Source: Rhizobium mongolense subsp. loessense (GTDB lineage: Bacteria; Pseudomonadota; Alphaproteobacteria; Rhizobiales; Rhizobiaceae). From it: a DNA stretch of 64,000 nt. The DNA lies in the NCBI RefSeq assembly GCF_900099775.1, contig NZ_FMTM01000001.1, forward strand, positions 310,001-374,000, given 5' to 3'. Of the stretch, positions 47,855 to 56,391 are shown one piece after another. The number at the start of each line of letters is the position of its first letter. The first letter of the stretch is position 1. The position numbers and the translations under genes are program-made. A model generated the notes under the pieces. It saw nothing but the letters and a program-made list of their open reading frames with translations. It made no database searches and was not told the DNA's origin.

Positions 47855-49367
47855 CGAAAAGCCCCTCTTCCAGCCCGGCGACATTCGTCGCCGCAATTTT
47901 CAGGCGCGGCGGGAAATCGACGGCCCGGTCCTTTTCCGCATGCGCGGCACCGGCGCCGGAACCATCCGCCGCGATCGAAATGGTGATGATCGTGCCTTCG
48001 CCGGGAACGCTGGCAATCGCGAAGTGACCGCCATGCAACGCCACGAGTCCCTTCACCAGCGACAGGCCGAGGCCGGTCCCCTCGTAATGACGTGTATAAT
48101 CGTTCTGCACCTGCATGAAGGGCTGCCCGAGCGATTCGAGCCTGTCGGCGGGAATGCCGATGCCGGTGTCGCTGACGCAGATCTGCAGGATGCCGTCGCG
48201 CACCGCCGCATCGACGGTGACGGCGCCGCCGGCATCGGTGAACTTCACAGCGTTGCCGACGAGATTGATGAGGATCTGCTGAATGGCGCGCTGGTCGGCG
48301 ACAACCTCGTCGAGGCCGCGCTGGATGCGGCTCGTCAGCGTCACACCCTTGCCCTTGGCCTGCAGCGCAAGCATCGCCTCGCAGGAGCGGACCGAGACGC
48401 CTATATCGAACGGTTCGAGCAGCAGCTCATAGCGGCCGGCCTCGATCTTGCTCATGTCGAGCATGGTGTTGACGACGGAAAGCAGGTGCGCGCCGGACTC
48501 GCGTACCAGGGTCACGTATTCGCGCTGGCGCTCATTGTCGAACTTGCCGAAATATTCTCCGAGCAAGATATCCGAGAAGCCGAGGATGGCGTTCAGCGGC
48601 GTGCGCAGCTCGTGGCTGACGGCGGCGAGGAAGCGCGACTTGGCATCGTTGGCGGATTCGGCATCGGCCGCCCGGCTTTGGGCTTCCATGCGCAGCTGCT
48701 GTTCGACGGAGACGTCGCGAAGCTGGGCGACGACGGCTAGGAGCTCGCCGTCCTCATCGCGCCGTGCCGTCATGTCCATTCTGAGATGTGCGAACTGGCG
48801 AAGATCAAGGGAAACGCAGGGGCGGTCGAGGCGAAGGTCGACGCTGGCGCACGCCTCGCCCTGGCGCAGCCGGTCGAGCGCCTGCAGGACGAAGATGCGG
48901 TCGGAGACATGCACCTGCTCGATGAAGCCCCTTCCCTTCGGGTCGCGCATCCAGGCGAGGAACTCGCGGCTGTCGCGGCCACCGGCGGTGGTGACGTTGC
49001 CCTGCGGATCGAGGAAGAGGACGAGGCCGACGCTGTTTTCCAGGAAGAAGTCTTCCGCGGGTGCCGTGGCAACGGCCGACACAACGGCGCTCTGGCGGGC
49101 AAGCGCGATGCTGCCCACGGCTGAAAAAAGGAAGGCAGCACAGACGGTCGCGACACCTGCAGGCAGTGCCACGGCCGGGCTGGTGACGAAGGAGAGGCCG
49201 GCAGGCGCAGCGATCAAGGCGGCGCAAGAGAGGAAGACGAGCCGGCGCAGGATCGCAAGCTCGCGCTCGGCAACAGCTTCGCCGCTTCCCGTGCGGGAAA
49301 GCCAGCCTGCCGCTGCCCGGTCCACGAGGGCTGCCGCCCGTCCGCCAATGTCACTCAATACGCGCAC
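47826..49367 (-). CDS. divJ: DivJ-type sensor histidine kinase
   Basis: The 513-residue protein has two hydrophobic segments at about 43-62 and 67-91, a PAS-like region at about 108-220, and a HisKA domain with His252 (AAVSHELRTPLNAILGFSDI). The core then has TMLDMSKIEAG and an HATPase with NLVGNAVKFTDAGG, DTGIGIPADR and GTGLGLSLVKG. The kinase core and the short membrane N-terminus fit DivJ, which phosphorylates DivK in the CtrA cell-cycle circuit. The cotranscribed peptidoglycan-binding gene fits my memory of the rhizobial divJ locus, but the identity is an inference. Confidence 0.62.
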   Translation of the reverse strand: MRVLSDIGGRAAALVDRAAAGWLSRTGSGEAVAERELAILRRLVFLSCAALIAAPAGLSFVTSPAVALPAGVATVCAAFLFSAVGSIALARQSAVVSAVATAPAEDFFLENSVGLVLFLDPQGNVTTAGGRDSREFLAWMRDPKGRGFIEQVHVSDRIFVLQALDRLRQGEACASVDLRLDRPCVSLDLRQFAHLRMDMTARRDEDGELLAVVAQLRDVSVEQQLRMEAQSRAADAESANDAKSRFLAAVSHELRTPLNAILGFSDILLGEYFGKFDNERQREYVTLVRESGAHLLSVVNTMLDMSKIEAGRYELLLEPFDIGVSVRSCEAMLALQAKGKGVTLTSRIQRGLDEVVADQRAIQQILINLVGNAVKFTDAGGAVTVDAAVRDGILQICVSDTGIGIPADRLESLGQPFMQVQNDYTRHYEGTGLGLSLVKGLVALHGGHFAIASVPGEGTIITISIAADGSGAGAAHAEKDRAVDFPPRLKIAATNVAGLEEGLFDGRAQAKIA

Positions 49368-49819
49368 GCAATACCCGCCGAAAAGGCTGTTTACACAGTG
49401 CGGACAATAGGCCCCGGCGGCTTAAGGAAAGGATAAGGCAAAGCGGCTCTCCACAGCCCAAAAGCTGTAAAAATCCCATTTTGAGCCATCCGCAGGGCCC
49501 TTTGGTTTTTGTGGTTAATAGCGGGTAAGCGATGGATTTCGCTCGCATTTCGGCTTTTCGTTAACCTTTGCGGCACGCTGCCCTTAGGGAATCCCTGCAA
49601 TTCCAGGCAGCCCACTGCGCCATGCTTAACCCCGATGGCTACAATTTGACTGAAATGCGGTCACAATGCCTTTATTTAAAATTCGAATTAAATTTGCCGC
49701 AAATGCCGTGGAGTTTCGAAAAGTGGCATTCGCATTTCCCCGCTAGGGTGAAAGCACACCGGAAAACCGGCCTGATTCGGCGAGAAGACCGGACGGGAAA
49801 AACAGGATGGGCAACGACA
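49368..49819. other. divergent promoter region between divJ-type kinase and DUF5330 gene
   Basis: This 452-base spacer has an AT-rich centre with GTTAATAGCGGGTAAG at 49514 and GTTAACC at 49560. These are only partial matches to the CtrA site. No gene is called. Confidence 0.35.
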
Positions 49820-50311
49820 ATGTGGTTTCTGATCAAAGGATCGTTCTGGTTCGGCCTCGTGCTGGTCCTCTTGCCGCTCTTCAGCTCGGAGAGCTCGACG
49901 CGCCTTGCCAACGACCCGCAAATCCAATTCTTTGACGCCTTCACCGCCGCAAGTGGCGCCTATGATTATCTCACCGGCATGTGCAACGAGAAACCGGAGG
50001 TCTGCGCCAAGGGCGCGGAAACGCTCACCGCCCTCGGCTACCGGGCCCGCGAAGGCGCCCGCGTCGCTTATGAGCTGCTGGACAGTCAGTTCTCGGACGA
50101 GAAGGCACCGGCTCTGAAGCTTGCGGAGGCGACGCCGGCCGCACCGCTTGCCGAAGCTCCCGTTGCAGCCACTGCTCCTTCCGCAAAAGAGCAGAGGGCT
50201 GCCGCTCTGAACCAGCCGATGCCCTACCGCGCGCCGGTGGAGGACGACCCGATTTCCGACAAGGTCGTGACCGGCGCCATTCCCTTGCCGACACCGAAGC
50301 CGGTCCTTTAG
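49820..50311 (+). CDS. DUF5330 domain protein
   Basis: The ATG at 49820 gives 163 residues. An N-terminal membrane helix (MWFLIKGSFWFGLVLVLLPL) is followed by a short helical domain (FFDAFTAASGAYDYLTGMCN, CAKGAETLTALGYRAREG) that identifies the rhizobial DUF5330 family, then a proline-rich tail. The two cysteines in the domain may form a disulfide. Function unknown. The gene shares a divergent promoter region with the divJ-type kinase and ends before a terminator. Confidence 0.8.
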   Translation: MWFLIKGSFWFGLVLVLLPLFSSESSTRLANDPQIQFFDAFTAASGAYDYLTGMCNEKPEVCAKGAETLTALGYRAREGARVAYELLDSQFSDEKAPALKLAEATPAAPLAEAPVAATAPSAKEQRAAALNQPMPYRAPVEDDPISDKVVTGAIPLPTPKPVL

Positions 50312-50415
50312 GAATTCCGCGGAGTTCTCCGCCCCAACCTTGCACCGGCGATCCGCATGATACGGAGACGCCCGTGCCTGACGTGCCTGCCCTGTTTGAT
50401 TTCAGCTTTTTGCTG

Positions 50416-50451
50416 CGCCGTGAGGATGCCCATCCTTCACGGCGTTTTTTT
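50416..50451 (+). terminator. rho-independent terminator
   Basis: A stem of about 12-13 bp (CGCCGTGAGGATG against CATCCTTCACGGCG, one mismatch, 2-base loop) is followed by seven T residues, about 105 bases after the DUF5330 gene. Confidence 0.75.
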
Positions 50452-50633
50452 ATGCGTTGGAGGGATACGCGGCCTGGCGGCGAAGGCGGCCTTTGAACTT
50501 GAGGCCGCGCAACTTGAGGCTGAAGAGTGATCTTGTCGCCCCCGGCGAGTTCGAGTGCCTGCGCATATAGAAGACGATGTCGAACTCACCGGCCTTGCTT
50601 TTGAGGAAGTGAAGGAATGAGGATCAGGATACC

Positions 50634-50844
50634 GTGGGCGTCGTCATTCCCGGCATGGCCAGTGGCATCGGCATGACGATCCTGAGCGGCGCGCGCCCCG
50701 CAATGCGCCCGAACTTCACCGCCTATCCTTCGCGCGCCTCACGGCCTCGGTGCCCGCCTACTTGTCGCGCTGCTGGTGTGGCATGCCAAAGCTGCCCTCT
50801 ATCACCAGTTCGTTCGCAGCGATGGGCTGCTCCGGCCGATGTGA
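50634..50844 (+). pseudogene. degraded cytochrome b561 fragment
   Basis: The plus strand reads GVVIPGMASGIGMTILSGA and then, after a one-base frame change near 50730, HGLGARLLVALLVWHAKAAL followed by YHQFVRSDGLLRPM and a stop. The WHAKAALYHQFVRSDGLLRPM ending is that of cytochrome b561 proteins, which have HxxAALxHHFxxxDxxLxRM. The N-terminal half is missing, so this is a relic of that membrane cytochrome. Identification is by remembered motif. Confidence 0.55.
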
Positions 50845-50954
50845 TACGGCGGCTGACCCCAAGGCGTTTGCCGCCTGGCGGACGTTTTTCTTTTTAATGG
50901 TTCAAAAGCGACGGCAGTTCACCTATATCACTCACAATAGTGAAAGGCCCGCTT

Positions 50955-51377
50955 ATGGCATCTCTCGACGAGATCATCGACGACTTCTCCTTCCTCGACG
51001 ACTGGGAGGACCGCTACCGCTATGTCATCGAACTCGGCAAGGGGTTGCCGGACCTGCCGGACGACAAGAAGACGTCCGCGAACAAGGTGATGGGCTGCGC
51101 CAGCCAGGTCTGGCTGGTGACGCATCCCCAGGGCAATCCTGAAAATCCGGTGCTGGTCTTCGAGGGCGATTCCGACGCGCATATCGTGCGTGGCCTCGTC
51201 GCTATCGTGCTTGCTACCTATTCCGGCAAGAGAGCCTCGGAGATCGCGGGCCTCGATGCTTTCGATATCTTCTCGAAGATCGGACTTGTCGAGAACCTGT
51301 CGTCGCAGCGCTCTAACGGACTGAGGTCCATGGTGAACCGGATCCGGGAAGAAGCGCGGGTGCGTGTCGCGGCTTAA
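50955..51377 (+). CDS. sufE: Fe-S cluster assembly sulfur acceptor SufE
   Basis: The ATG at 50955 follows GAAAGG; an in-frame GTG 15 bases upstream is less likely. The 140-residue protein has the SufE pattern (DDWEDRYRYVIELGKGLPDL) and the catalytic Cys48 in KVMGCASQVWL. SufE accepts sulfur from SufS and passes it to the SufBCD scaffold; the suf genes are not in this window. It is convergent with the small-protein operon below. Confidence 0.95.
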   Translation: MASLDEIIDDFSFLDDWEDRYRYVIELGKGLPDLPDDKKTSANKVMGCASQVWLVTHPQGNPENPVLVFEGDSDAHIVRGLVAIVLATYSGKRASEIAGLDAFDIFSKIGLVENLSSQRSNGLRSMVNRIREEARVRVAA

Positions 51378-51385
51378 GCGCGCCG

Positions 51386-51742
51386 TCATTCGTGCGGCAA
51401 TATGCTCGCCTCGCGCGGAAACAGCCTAATCAAGTGCGTCCGCTCCATCTGCAGCCGTGAACGGCCGGACATGATATTCTCTTCGAGACATAACGTGATG
51501 TCGTTAGCCAGAGCCTTAGGGATCTCGATGCCTCCGGCCTTGAGGATCCGATGCTCCATCGCCGAAAGGGAGCTAACGGCACCGTTGCAGCCGTCTGCGG
51601 AAAGTTCCGCCAGTCGTGTTCGGCGCTGGGCGGCATCGACGGTTTGAATGCGCTCCCGCTCCTGATAGGCAGCGATCTGTCCCCACGCCAGATAAAGCGC
51701 CGCGGCGGTGCAGAAGAACGCGATGAGAAGGCCGCTCCGCAT
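51386..51742 (-). CDS. hypothetical membrane-anchored protein, third gene of a small-protein operon
   Basis: The 118-residue protein starts with a hydrophobic helix (GLLIAFFCTAAALYLAWGQI), followed by a mainly helical region (AQRRTRLAELSADGCNGAVS) and a C-terminal basic part (ERTHLIRLFPREASILPHE). It has two cysteines and no known domain. It lies three bases downstream of the 78-residue gene on the same strand, so the three are surely cotranscribed. Confidence 0.7.
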   Translation of the reverse strand: MRSGLLIAFFCTAAALYLAWGQIAAYQERERIQTVDAAQRRTRLAELSADGCNGAVSSLSAMEHRILKAGGIEIPKALANDITLCLEENIMSGRSRLQMERTHLIRLFPREASILPHE

Positions 51743-51745
51743 GCG

Positions 51746-51982
51746 TCAAGCCTCCCGAACGGCGTTGCAGTTGGCCGCAATCGGCATCTCATGGGTGCCG
51801 GCTGCGACATGCATGATGTAACGCTCGGCGGCGTCAGCGAGAGCCAATGCAACCTCGCTCTGCAGCCACCCCGCGCTTTCGGCTTCAATCGCAATCTGCC
51901 TCGCCAGATGGTCGAAGACGCAGGCGCACTCGTTCGCGCGCCGGGCATCGTCGACGTTGAAGGTTGGTGGCCTTATGTTCAT
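51746..51982 (-). CDS. small hypothetical protein (78 aa), second gene of a small-protein operon
   Basis: The protein is helical and soluble: DDARRANECACVFDHLARQI then WLQSEVALALADAAERYIMH. Two of its cysteines form the pair CAC. No known domain. It begins two bases after the stop of the upstream gene and ends three before the next, a very tight arrangement that supports its reality. Confidence 0.72.
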   Translation of the reverse strand: MNIRPPTFNVDDARRANECACVFDHLARQIAIEAESAGWLQSEVALALADAAERYIMHVAAGTHEMPIAANCNAVREA

Positions 51983-51984
51983 GT

Positions 51985-52290
51985 TCAGTGGACGATCGCG
52001 GAAAGGGAGGACGGAAGGCCCTGAATGGCAAAACGGTGAAACGGCGGAACGGAAGGAGGCATGGCGACGACACGCTTTGCCTTGCCGAAGTGGCGATCGA
52101 GTTCACTTGCAAGCTCGGCGGGCGAGGTCGTGCCCGCCTGGAACAACTGGATGAGCAGCAGTGCCGCAGCATTAAAAGTCCGAGGCTTATCGAAAAGAAT
52201 GTCGCCGGTATAGCCTGCATCGCTCAGCACCTGCTGCAGCATGCCAAGGTCCTCGCTTTTCAGGTATTTCATGGTGGATTCGGAAGACAT
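51985..52290 (-). CDS. small conserved protein (101 aa), paralogue of the 35107-35316 product
   Basis: A strong ribosome site (AAAGGAGGACTGC) precedes the ATG. Residues about 10-70 contain EDLGMLQQVLSDAGYTGDI then AALLLIQLFQAGTTSPAELA and HFGK. This matches the 69-residue protein at 35107 in the pattern EDLxxL, AAxxLxxLxQAGxT, HxG. The remainder is a proline-rich tail. Function unknown. First gene of the operon. Confidence 0.8.
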   Translation of the reverse strand: MSSESTMKYLKSEDLGMLQQVLSDAGYTGDILFDKPRTFNAAALLLIQLFQAGTTSPAELASELDRHFGKAKRVVAMPPSVPPFHRFAIQGLPSSLSAIVH

Positions 52291-52651
52291 GCAGTCCTCC
52301 TTTCGGTCGGGGCTAGGGCATGACCGCCCTCAGACAGCAGCGCCCGTGAAAATGGCTGCTGGAGGCCGGACAGTGCGCTTCCAGGCAATGCAAAGCAAAC
52401 GATATCTTTCGCTTTCCCTTATATATCGTCACGCTGTTCGCGGCGCTGGAACGGACCGCTGCGCGATGCCCGCGGTCGCTTCAGGCTTTTGACCAAGGAT
52501 CTACTTGCACGGAGTCTGAAAAGCGATGACGAGGAAGGTCGGTGATTTGTTTATTGCCTGCATTCTCCGGCGCGGATATTCCCGCCGGCCTTTCGAGCGG
52601 CCTTGAGGCGGAAACACGTTTGGTCCAGAAAATAGCCTCGAAGGGACAACT
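52291..52651. other. promoter region of the small-protein operon
   Basis: This spacer lies upstream of the minus-strand small-protein operon. An ACGATAT at 52399 and ATATCGT at 52423 form an inverted repeat around TATATAAG-like promoter DNA. No gene is called. Confidence 0.4.
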
Positions 52652-53110
52652 CTAGGAATGCTCCATTGCTAGAGAACAGTGCGCAGGCTTTGCCCATCGC
52701 TTGGAGGATTCTTCGGCAAGCGCGGCCAACGTGACCTGACCGAATTTCGCCAGCAAAATGGCTTCTGCCTCATGCATCGCCTCGGCAAGCGAAGCGTTGA
52801 CGGCCTGTTCGATGACGCAGTTCGGATTGTCGCCCGCCAGTCCGATCGAGAAGAGTTGCGGCGCGCCCAAGGCATTGTGAATGCCGAGCAGGGTGATCTC
52901 CCCCAAAGGGCGCGCCAGGATCCAGCCGCCGCCGTGCCCCTTCTCGGACCGGACATACCCCTGATCTCGCAGGCCGGCCATGGTTCGGCGCACGACAACG
53001 GCATTGGTGCCCAGCATCGCTGCAATTGTTTCGGATGTTGCGGCGCCTTCGTGGCGATCCATGTGAACAAGCACATGCAGCATGCGGGATAAGCGGGTGT
53101 CGTGTCTCAT
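52652..53110 (-). CDS. Rrf2-family transcriptional regulator
   Basis: The 152-residue protein has the Rrf2 winged helix (HVLVHMDRHEGAATSETIAA, AVVVRRTMAGLRDQGYV, GGGWILARPLGEITLL). The three-cysteine iron-sulfur cluster of IscR/NsrR is absent; only NCVIEQAV and a C-terminal cysteine remain. So it is a cluster-less Rrf2, a group that often senses redox through thiols or small molecules. It is divergent from the flavoprotein gene with a perfect palindrome in between, a likely operator for both genes. Confidence 0.92.
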   Translation of the reverse strand: MRHDTRLSRMLHVLVHMDRHEGAATSETIAAMLGTNAVVVRRTMAGLRDQGYVRSEKGHGGGWILARPLGEITLLGIHNALGAPQLFSIGLAGDNPNCVIEQAVNASLAEAMHEAEAILLAKFGQVTLAALAEESSKRWAKPAHCSLAMEHS

Positions 53111-53153
53111 GGCCTGGTTCAGCTCGTTTGCGGATCACAGATGTAACAGATAC

Positions 53154-53186
53154 ATGATCATGCAACAACGCTAGTTGCATGATCAT
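53154..53186. promoter_or_regulatory. perfect 13-bp inverted repeat, probable Rrf2 operator
   Basis: ATGATCATGCAAC and GTTGCATGATCAT flank the 7-base spacer AACGCTA. The right arm ends at the T of TTGACA (53186-53191), a consensus -35; TTAACA at 53209 is a candidate -10 for the flavoprotein gene. A protein bound here would block that promoter and sit 44 bases from the divergent rrf2-type gene, so autoregulation is likely. Confidence 0.75.
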
Positions 53187-53214
53187 TGACAAAGCCCTTT
53201 CACGTAACTTAACA
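53186..53214 (+). promoter_or_regulatory. candidate sigma-70 promoter of the flavoprotein gene
   Basis: TTGACA and TTAACA separated by 17 bases lie 69 bases upstream of the ATG at 53283. The -35 abuts the palindrome at 53154-53186. Confidence 0.5.
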
Positions 53215-53282
53215 AGTATCATGACTCATCCTTCGGCCGTCCGGCCGGGCGATGAACCGGAACGAACGTGAGAGGATCATTT

Positions 53283-54176
53283 ATGCATTTCGACGTCATC
53301 ATCATCGGCGGCAGCTTTGCAGGCATTTCAGCGGCGCTGCCGCTCGCCCGCGCCAGACGGAAGATCCTGGTGATCGATGCCGGTGAGCGCCGCAATCGCT
53401 TTGCCGCTGTCTCGCACGGTTTTCTAGGGCAGGACGGCCGTGAACCCGGCCTGATCGTATCCGAGGCCCGCCAACAGCTCGAACGCTATCCGACTGTCCA
53501 CTGGCTGCATGCCAAGGCACAAGCCGCAAAGAGGACCAGCAATGGATTTGCCATCGAGATCGATGGCAAGCCTATGGAGGAAGGCAGGCGTCTGATCCTG
53601 GCAGCAGGGGTTGCAGATCGACTGCCCGCTATTCCAGGCCTGCAGGAACGTTGGGGAAAATCTGTCTTCCATTGCCCCTATTGCCATGGTTACGAACTGA
53701 ACCAGGGGCGGATCGGCGTCATCGCATCCGGGGAGCATTCCATGCATCACGCCCTAATGCTTCCCGACTGGGGCGAGACGACTTTTTTCACCAACGGTAT
53801 CGTCGTGCCGAATGCCGATCAGTCAGCGCAATTGCGTGCGCGCGCAGTCAAGGTCGAGACGACCCCAGTGCGCGAGATCGCAGGAGACCGTGCGGATGTT
53901 TGTCTAGACGATGGCAGGATTGTCGCAATGGACGGTTTGTTCACCCTGACGCGGACTTCAGTGCAAATTCCTTGGGCTGAGCAGCTGGGCTGCGCGCTCG
54001 AAGAGGGGCCGCTCGGCCAGTTCATCAGGACGGACGCCGTAAAACAGACCACCGCGAAGGGCATCTTCGCCTGCGGCGATGTAGCAAGAGCCGCGGGCTC
54101 CGTGGCTCTCGCCGTTGGTGATGGAGCGCTGGCCGGAACGGCAGCGCATCAGTCGCTGATGTTCGGGAACGATTGA
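53283..54176 (+). CDS. thioredoxin reductase-like NAD(P)/FAD oxidoreductase
   Basis: The ATG at 53283 follows GAGAGGATC and gives 297 residues; the upstream GTG is less likely. The FAD-binding start is DVIIIGGSFAGISAA. The redox CxxC is Cys131-Pro-Tyr-Cys134 (HCPYCHGYE), followed by RIGVIASGEHSMHHAL and TKGIFACGDVARAAGSVA at the C-terminal FAD site. This is the single-domain thioredoxin reductase-like group. The partner is unknown; an NADPH-dependent disulfide reduction is likely. It is divergent from the Rrf2 gene. Confidence 0.92.
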   Translation: MHFDVIIIGGSFAGISAALPLARARRKILVIDAGERRNRFAAVSHGFLGQDGREPGLIVSEARQQLERYPTVHWLHAKAQAAKRTSNGFAIEIDGKPMEEGRRLILAAGVADRLPAIPGLQERWGKSVFHCPYCHGYELNQGRIGVIASGEHSMHHALMLPDWGETTFFTNGIVVPNADQSAQLRARAVKVETTPVREIAGDRADVCLDDGRIVAMDGLFTLTRTSVQIPWAEQLGCALEEGPLGQFIRTDAVKQTTAKGIFACGDVARAAGSVALAVGDGALAGTAAHQSLMFGND

Positions 54177-54325
54177 CGGCATCTTCATGTCGGCGACGCC
54201 TTTCTCGAGATGCGGGACAAGAACTTGAAGATCGCGATCGAGGGAACTTCAGGCGCCCGTCATCATGCTGGCCTCAATTGGGAGCCAAGCCACTGTTTCT
54301 AAGACAACCCAGGCTCTCCGCCACT

Positions 54326-55267
54326 TCAGGCCGCAGGAACCTTACCGCCGCAAGCGGCAAGCAGCTTTGATGCCACCAGGACTTCAGTGCCTGCGAGGCC
54401 CGCCGAGCAAAACAACGTCGTTTGATCGTGCGCCTGGCGAACAGGCAGCCTGCCGCTGACGATCGCGGCCAAATCAACCAGGCGCACGGCATCGGGCGAT
54501 CCATGCAGGAAGAATGGAGCCTTATAGGCTTCCGTCTGCTCCAGAGAGTCGGTCGCGATAACATGGGCGGCAGCGGCGATGTCCAAGCCCAACTCATGCT
54601 CATCCACGGTCTTCGGGCCGATGGTGTTGATATGAACTCCGGGCTTCAGCCACGCTGCCTCCATCACCGGTGTTCGGCTGGTCGTTGCACAAATGACGAT
54701 ATCGGCCTCGCTTACAGCGCGCCGTGGCGTATCCACGGGCTCCACGGGGATGCCTAAGCGCTGCTCCATCTCCGCTGCAAATGTACGGCGGTTCTGTTCG
54801 TGGCGGCTAAAGACGCGGACATGATCCAGCCTGCGCACTAGTGCCGCAGCCTCCAACTGCGTCCGCGCCTGGTGCCCGCTTCCAATGACGCCTGCCGTCC
54901 TGACGCCCGACGATGACATATGACGAATGGCGATGCCGCCAATTGCGCCAGTTCGGATATCTCCCAAGCGGCTGCCGACGACAAGGCCCTGAAGCTCGGC
55001 CGTTTTAGCCGACCAGACCGCGACGATCTGGTCGTGGCGCAGCCCTTTGAATGTTTCATAAACCCTGAAGCCTGCAATTGAGCCCTCGCCGATCGTGCCG
55101 CCAATGGTGAAGACAAGGTCGCCTTTGCCGCCAAAGGACACGCTGTGCCTGGGCGGCGAAACCAATGCCCCTGCTGATCGCGCCACCATTGCTTCCTCGA
55201 TCGCCTCGATGGCGATCTGCATAGCCGTGCTTCGGTCCAGGTCGCTGTCGCTTAAAATGATGGTCAC
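54326..55267 (-). CDS. ornithine cyclodeaminase/mu-crystallin family dehydrogenase
   Basis: The 313-residue protein has the family pattern: SVSFGGKGDLVFTIGG, then GDIRTGAIGGIAIRHM, the nucleotide-binding GVIGSGHQARTQLEAA, and ADIVICATTSRTPVMEAAW with KPGVHINTIGP. Such proteins act as ketimine/imine reductases or alanine/ornithine dehydrogenases, and the exact substrate cannot be told. The gene is monocistronic; downstream DNA shows no clear coding. Confidence 0.88.
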   Translation of the reverse strand: MTIILSDSDLDRSTAMQIAIEAIEEAMVARSAGALVSPPRHSVSFGGKGDLVFTIGGTIGEGSIAGFRVYETFKGLRHDQIVAVWSAKTAELQGLVVGSRLGDIRTGAIGGIAIRHMSSSGVRTAGVIGSGHQARTQLEAAALVRRLDHVRVFSRHEQNRRTFAAEMEQRLGIPVEPVDTPRRAVSEADIVICATTSRTPVMEAAWLKPGVHINTIGPKTVDEHELGLDIAAAAHVIATDSLEQTEAYKAPFFLHGSPDAVRLVDLAAIVSGRLPVRQAHDQTTLFCSAGLAGTEVLVASKLLAACGGKVPAA

Positions 55268-55478
55268 CGGCGCCTCCTTGGTTGACAGACTGCATCAAGT
55301 TCGCATGTCAACTTAGATTGAGGTCAACAGGGATTTTACCGGTTCCCGGCAATGACGCAGGCGCCCAATGGGTCCGGCGCGACCGGGAAAGCACCCAGGC
55401 GCTCTTATTCGTTCAATTCGCCTTTTTCGCCACCGGCTTGAATATACTGGGATTATTTTCCTACGTGTCCGCGCATAG

Positions 55479-55507
55479 AAAAAAAGCCGGGCTTGGGGCC
55501 CGGCTTT
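55479..55507 (-). terminator. rho-independent terminator of rosR
   Basis: A perfect 10-bp stem (AAAGCCGGGC/GCCCGGCTTT, 5-base loop) is followed on the minus strand by seven T residues, 22 bases beyond the rosR stop. Confidence 0.85.
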
Positions 55508-55528
55508 CGCGCTTAGGAGCGTGCGAGG

Positions 55529-55960
55529 TCAGCCGCGGCCGCGTTTGCGGCGCTGGCCGAGGCCCATTTCCTTGGCGAGGCGCGAGCGCGCCTCGGCATA
55601 GGCGGGAGCGACCATCGGATAATCGGCGGGAAGATCCCACTTCTCGCGGTACTCTTCCGGCGAGAGACTGTGATGGGTCATCAGATGGCGCTTGAGAGAT
55701 TTGAAGTTGCCGCCGCATTCCAGGCAGGTGATCTGATCATCCTGTACTGACTTGCGTACCGAAACGGCGGGCTTCTGCTTTTCGATGGTGGCTGCGGCGG
55801 GTTGCGGTGCAGACGTGTTGCTCAGTGCGGAATGCACGTCGGAAATCAAATTGGCCAGGTCACTGACCGGGACCACATGATTGCTGACATAAGCCGCTAC
55901 GATATCGGCCGTCAGTTCTACCAGCAATTCCGGCCCGTTGCCGGTCGCGGTATCCGTCAT
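55529..55960 (-). CDS. rosR: MucR/RosR-family zinc-finger regulator
   Basis: The 143-residue protein has the Ros/MucR zinc finger with Cys79, Cys82, His92 and His96/97 ([19 protein letters not shown]), a basic C-terminus ([11 protein letters not shown]) and the acidic N-terminal segment [20 protein letters not shown]. RosR/MucR regulates exopolysaccharide synthesis and many other genes in rhizobia. AGGAG lies nine bases before the ATG. Rhizobia have several paralogues, so rosR versus mucR is not certain. Confidence 0.9.
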   Translation of the reverse strand: MTDTATGNGPELLVELTADIVAAYVSNHVVPVSDLANLISDVHSALSNTSAPQPAAATIEKQKPAVSVRKSVQDDQITCLECGGNFKSLKRHLMTHHSLSPEEYREKWDLPADYPMVAPAYAEARSRLAKEMGLGQRRKRGRG

Positions 55961-56391
55961 ATTCTGTTTCTCCTGTTCGCATGCGTGGATGACCCTCTTT
56001 CGGAGGATCGCCTTCGTAGAGGCAAACAGTAAAAGGCCCAGACAACGGCATCATGTCCTAAAACGCGAATCCACCCCTAGATTCTTGAGACCGAAACCTG
56101 TTCTAATACTGCCCGAATACGAATCACAATCGCCGCACTCTTCGACCACAGCCTTCATTAGACATTCGAAATCAAAGCTAGAGATGGAATAGGCGAAACG
56201 ATTCTAATTCGAAATCAGAACTCTACTTACACTTCAATTATCACTGTTTTACCGAAAGTCCAATTCTTATTTGCGGTTTTTCTACTTAAAAAGTTCAAAA
56301 CACTAAGATTTTGCAAGCAAGGCTGCGGCTTTAGTTCGCAATCGCGTGCATAACTTGCGTAAAACGAGCTAAATCGCTGAAAATTATACTC
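55961..56391. other. AT-rich upstream region of rosR
   Basis: This 431-base spacer is among the most AT-rich stretches of the window, particularly 56190-56390. It should hold the rosR promoter and a long leader, as RosR-type genes often have and as RosR/MucR binding favours AT-rich DNA. No gene is called. Confidence 0.4.

Noticed and set aside
50354..50527. A 57-codon plus-strand frame beginning MIRRRPCLTCL
   Set aside because: It reads straight through the terminator hairpin at 50416-50451 and lacks a ribosome site.
55282..55695. A 137-codon plus-strand frame overlapping the rosR 3-prime end
   Set aside because: It runs antisense into rosR and across its terminator; only a short segment looks protein-like.
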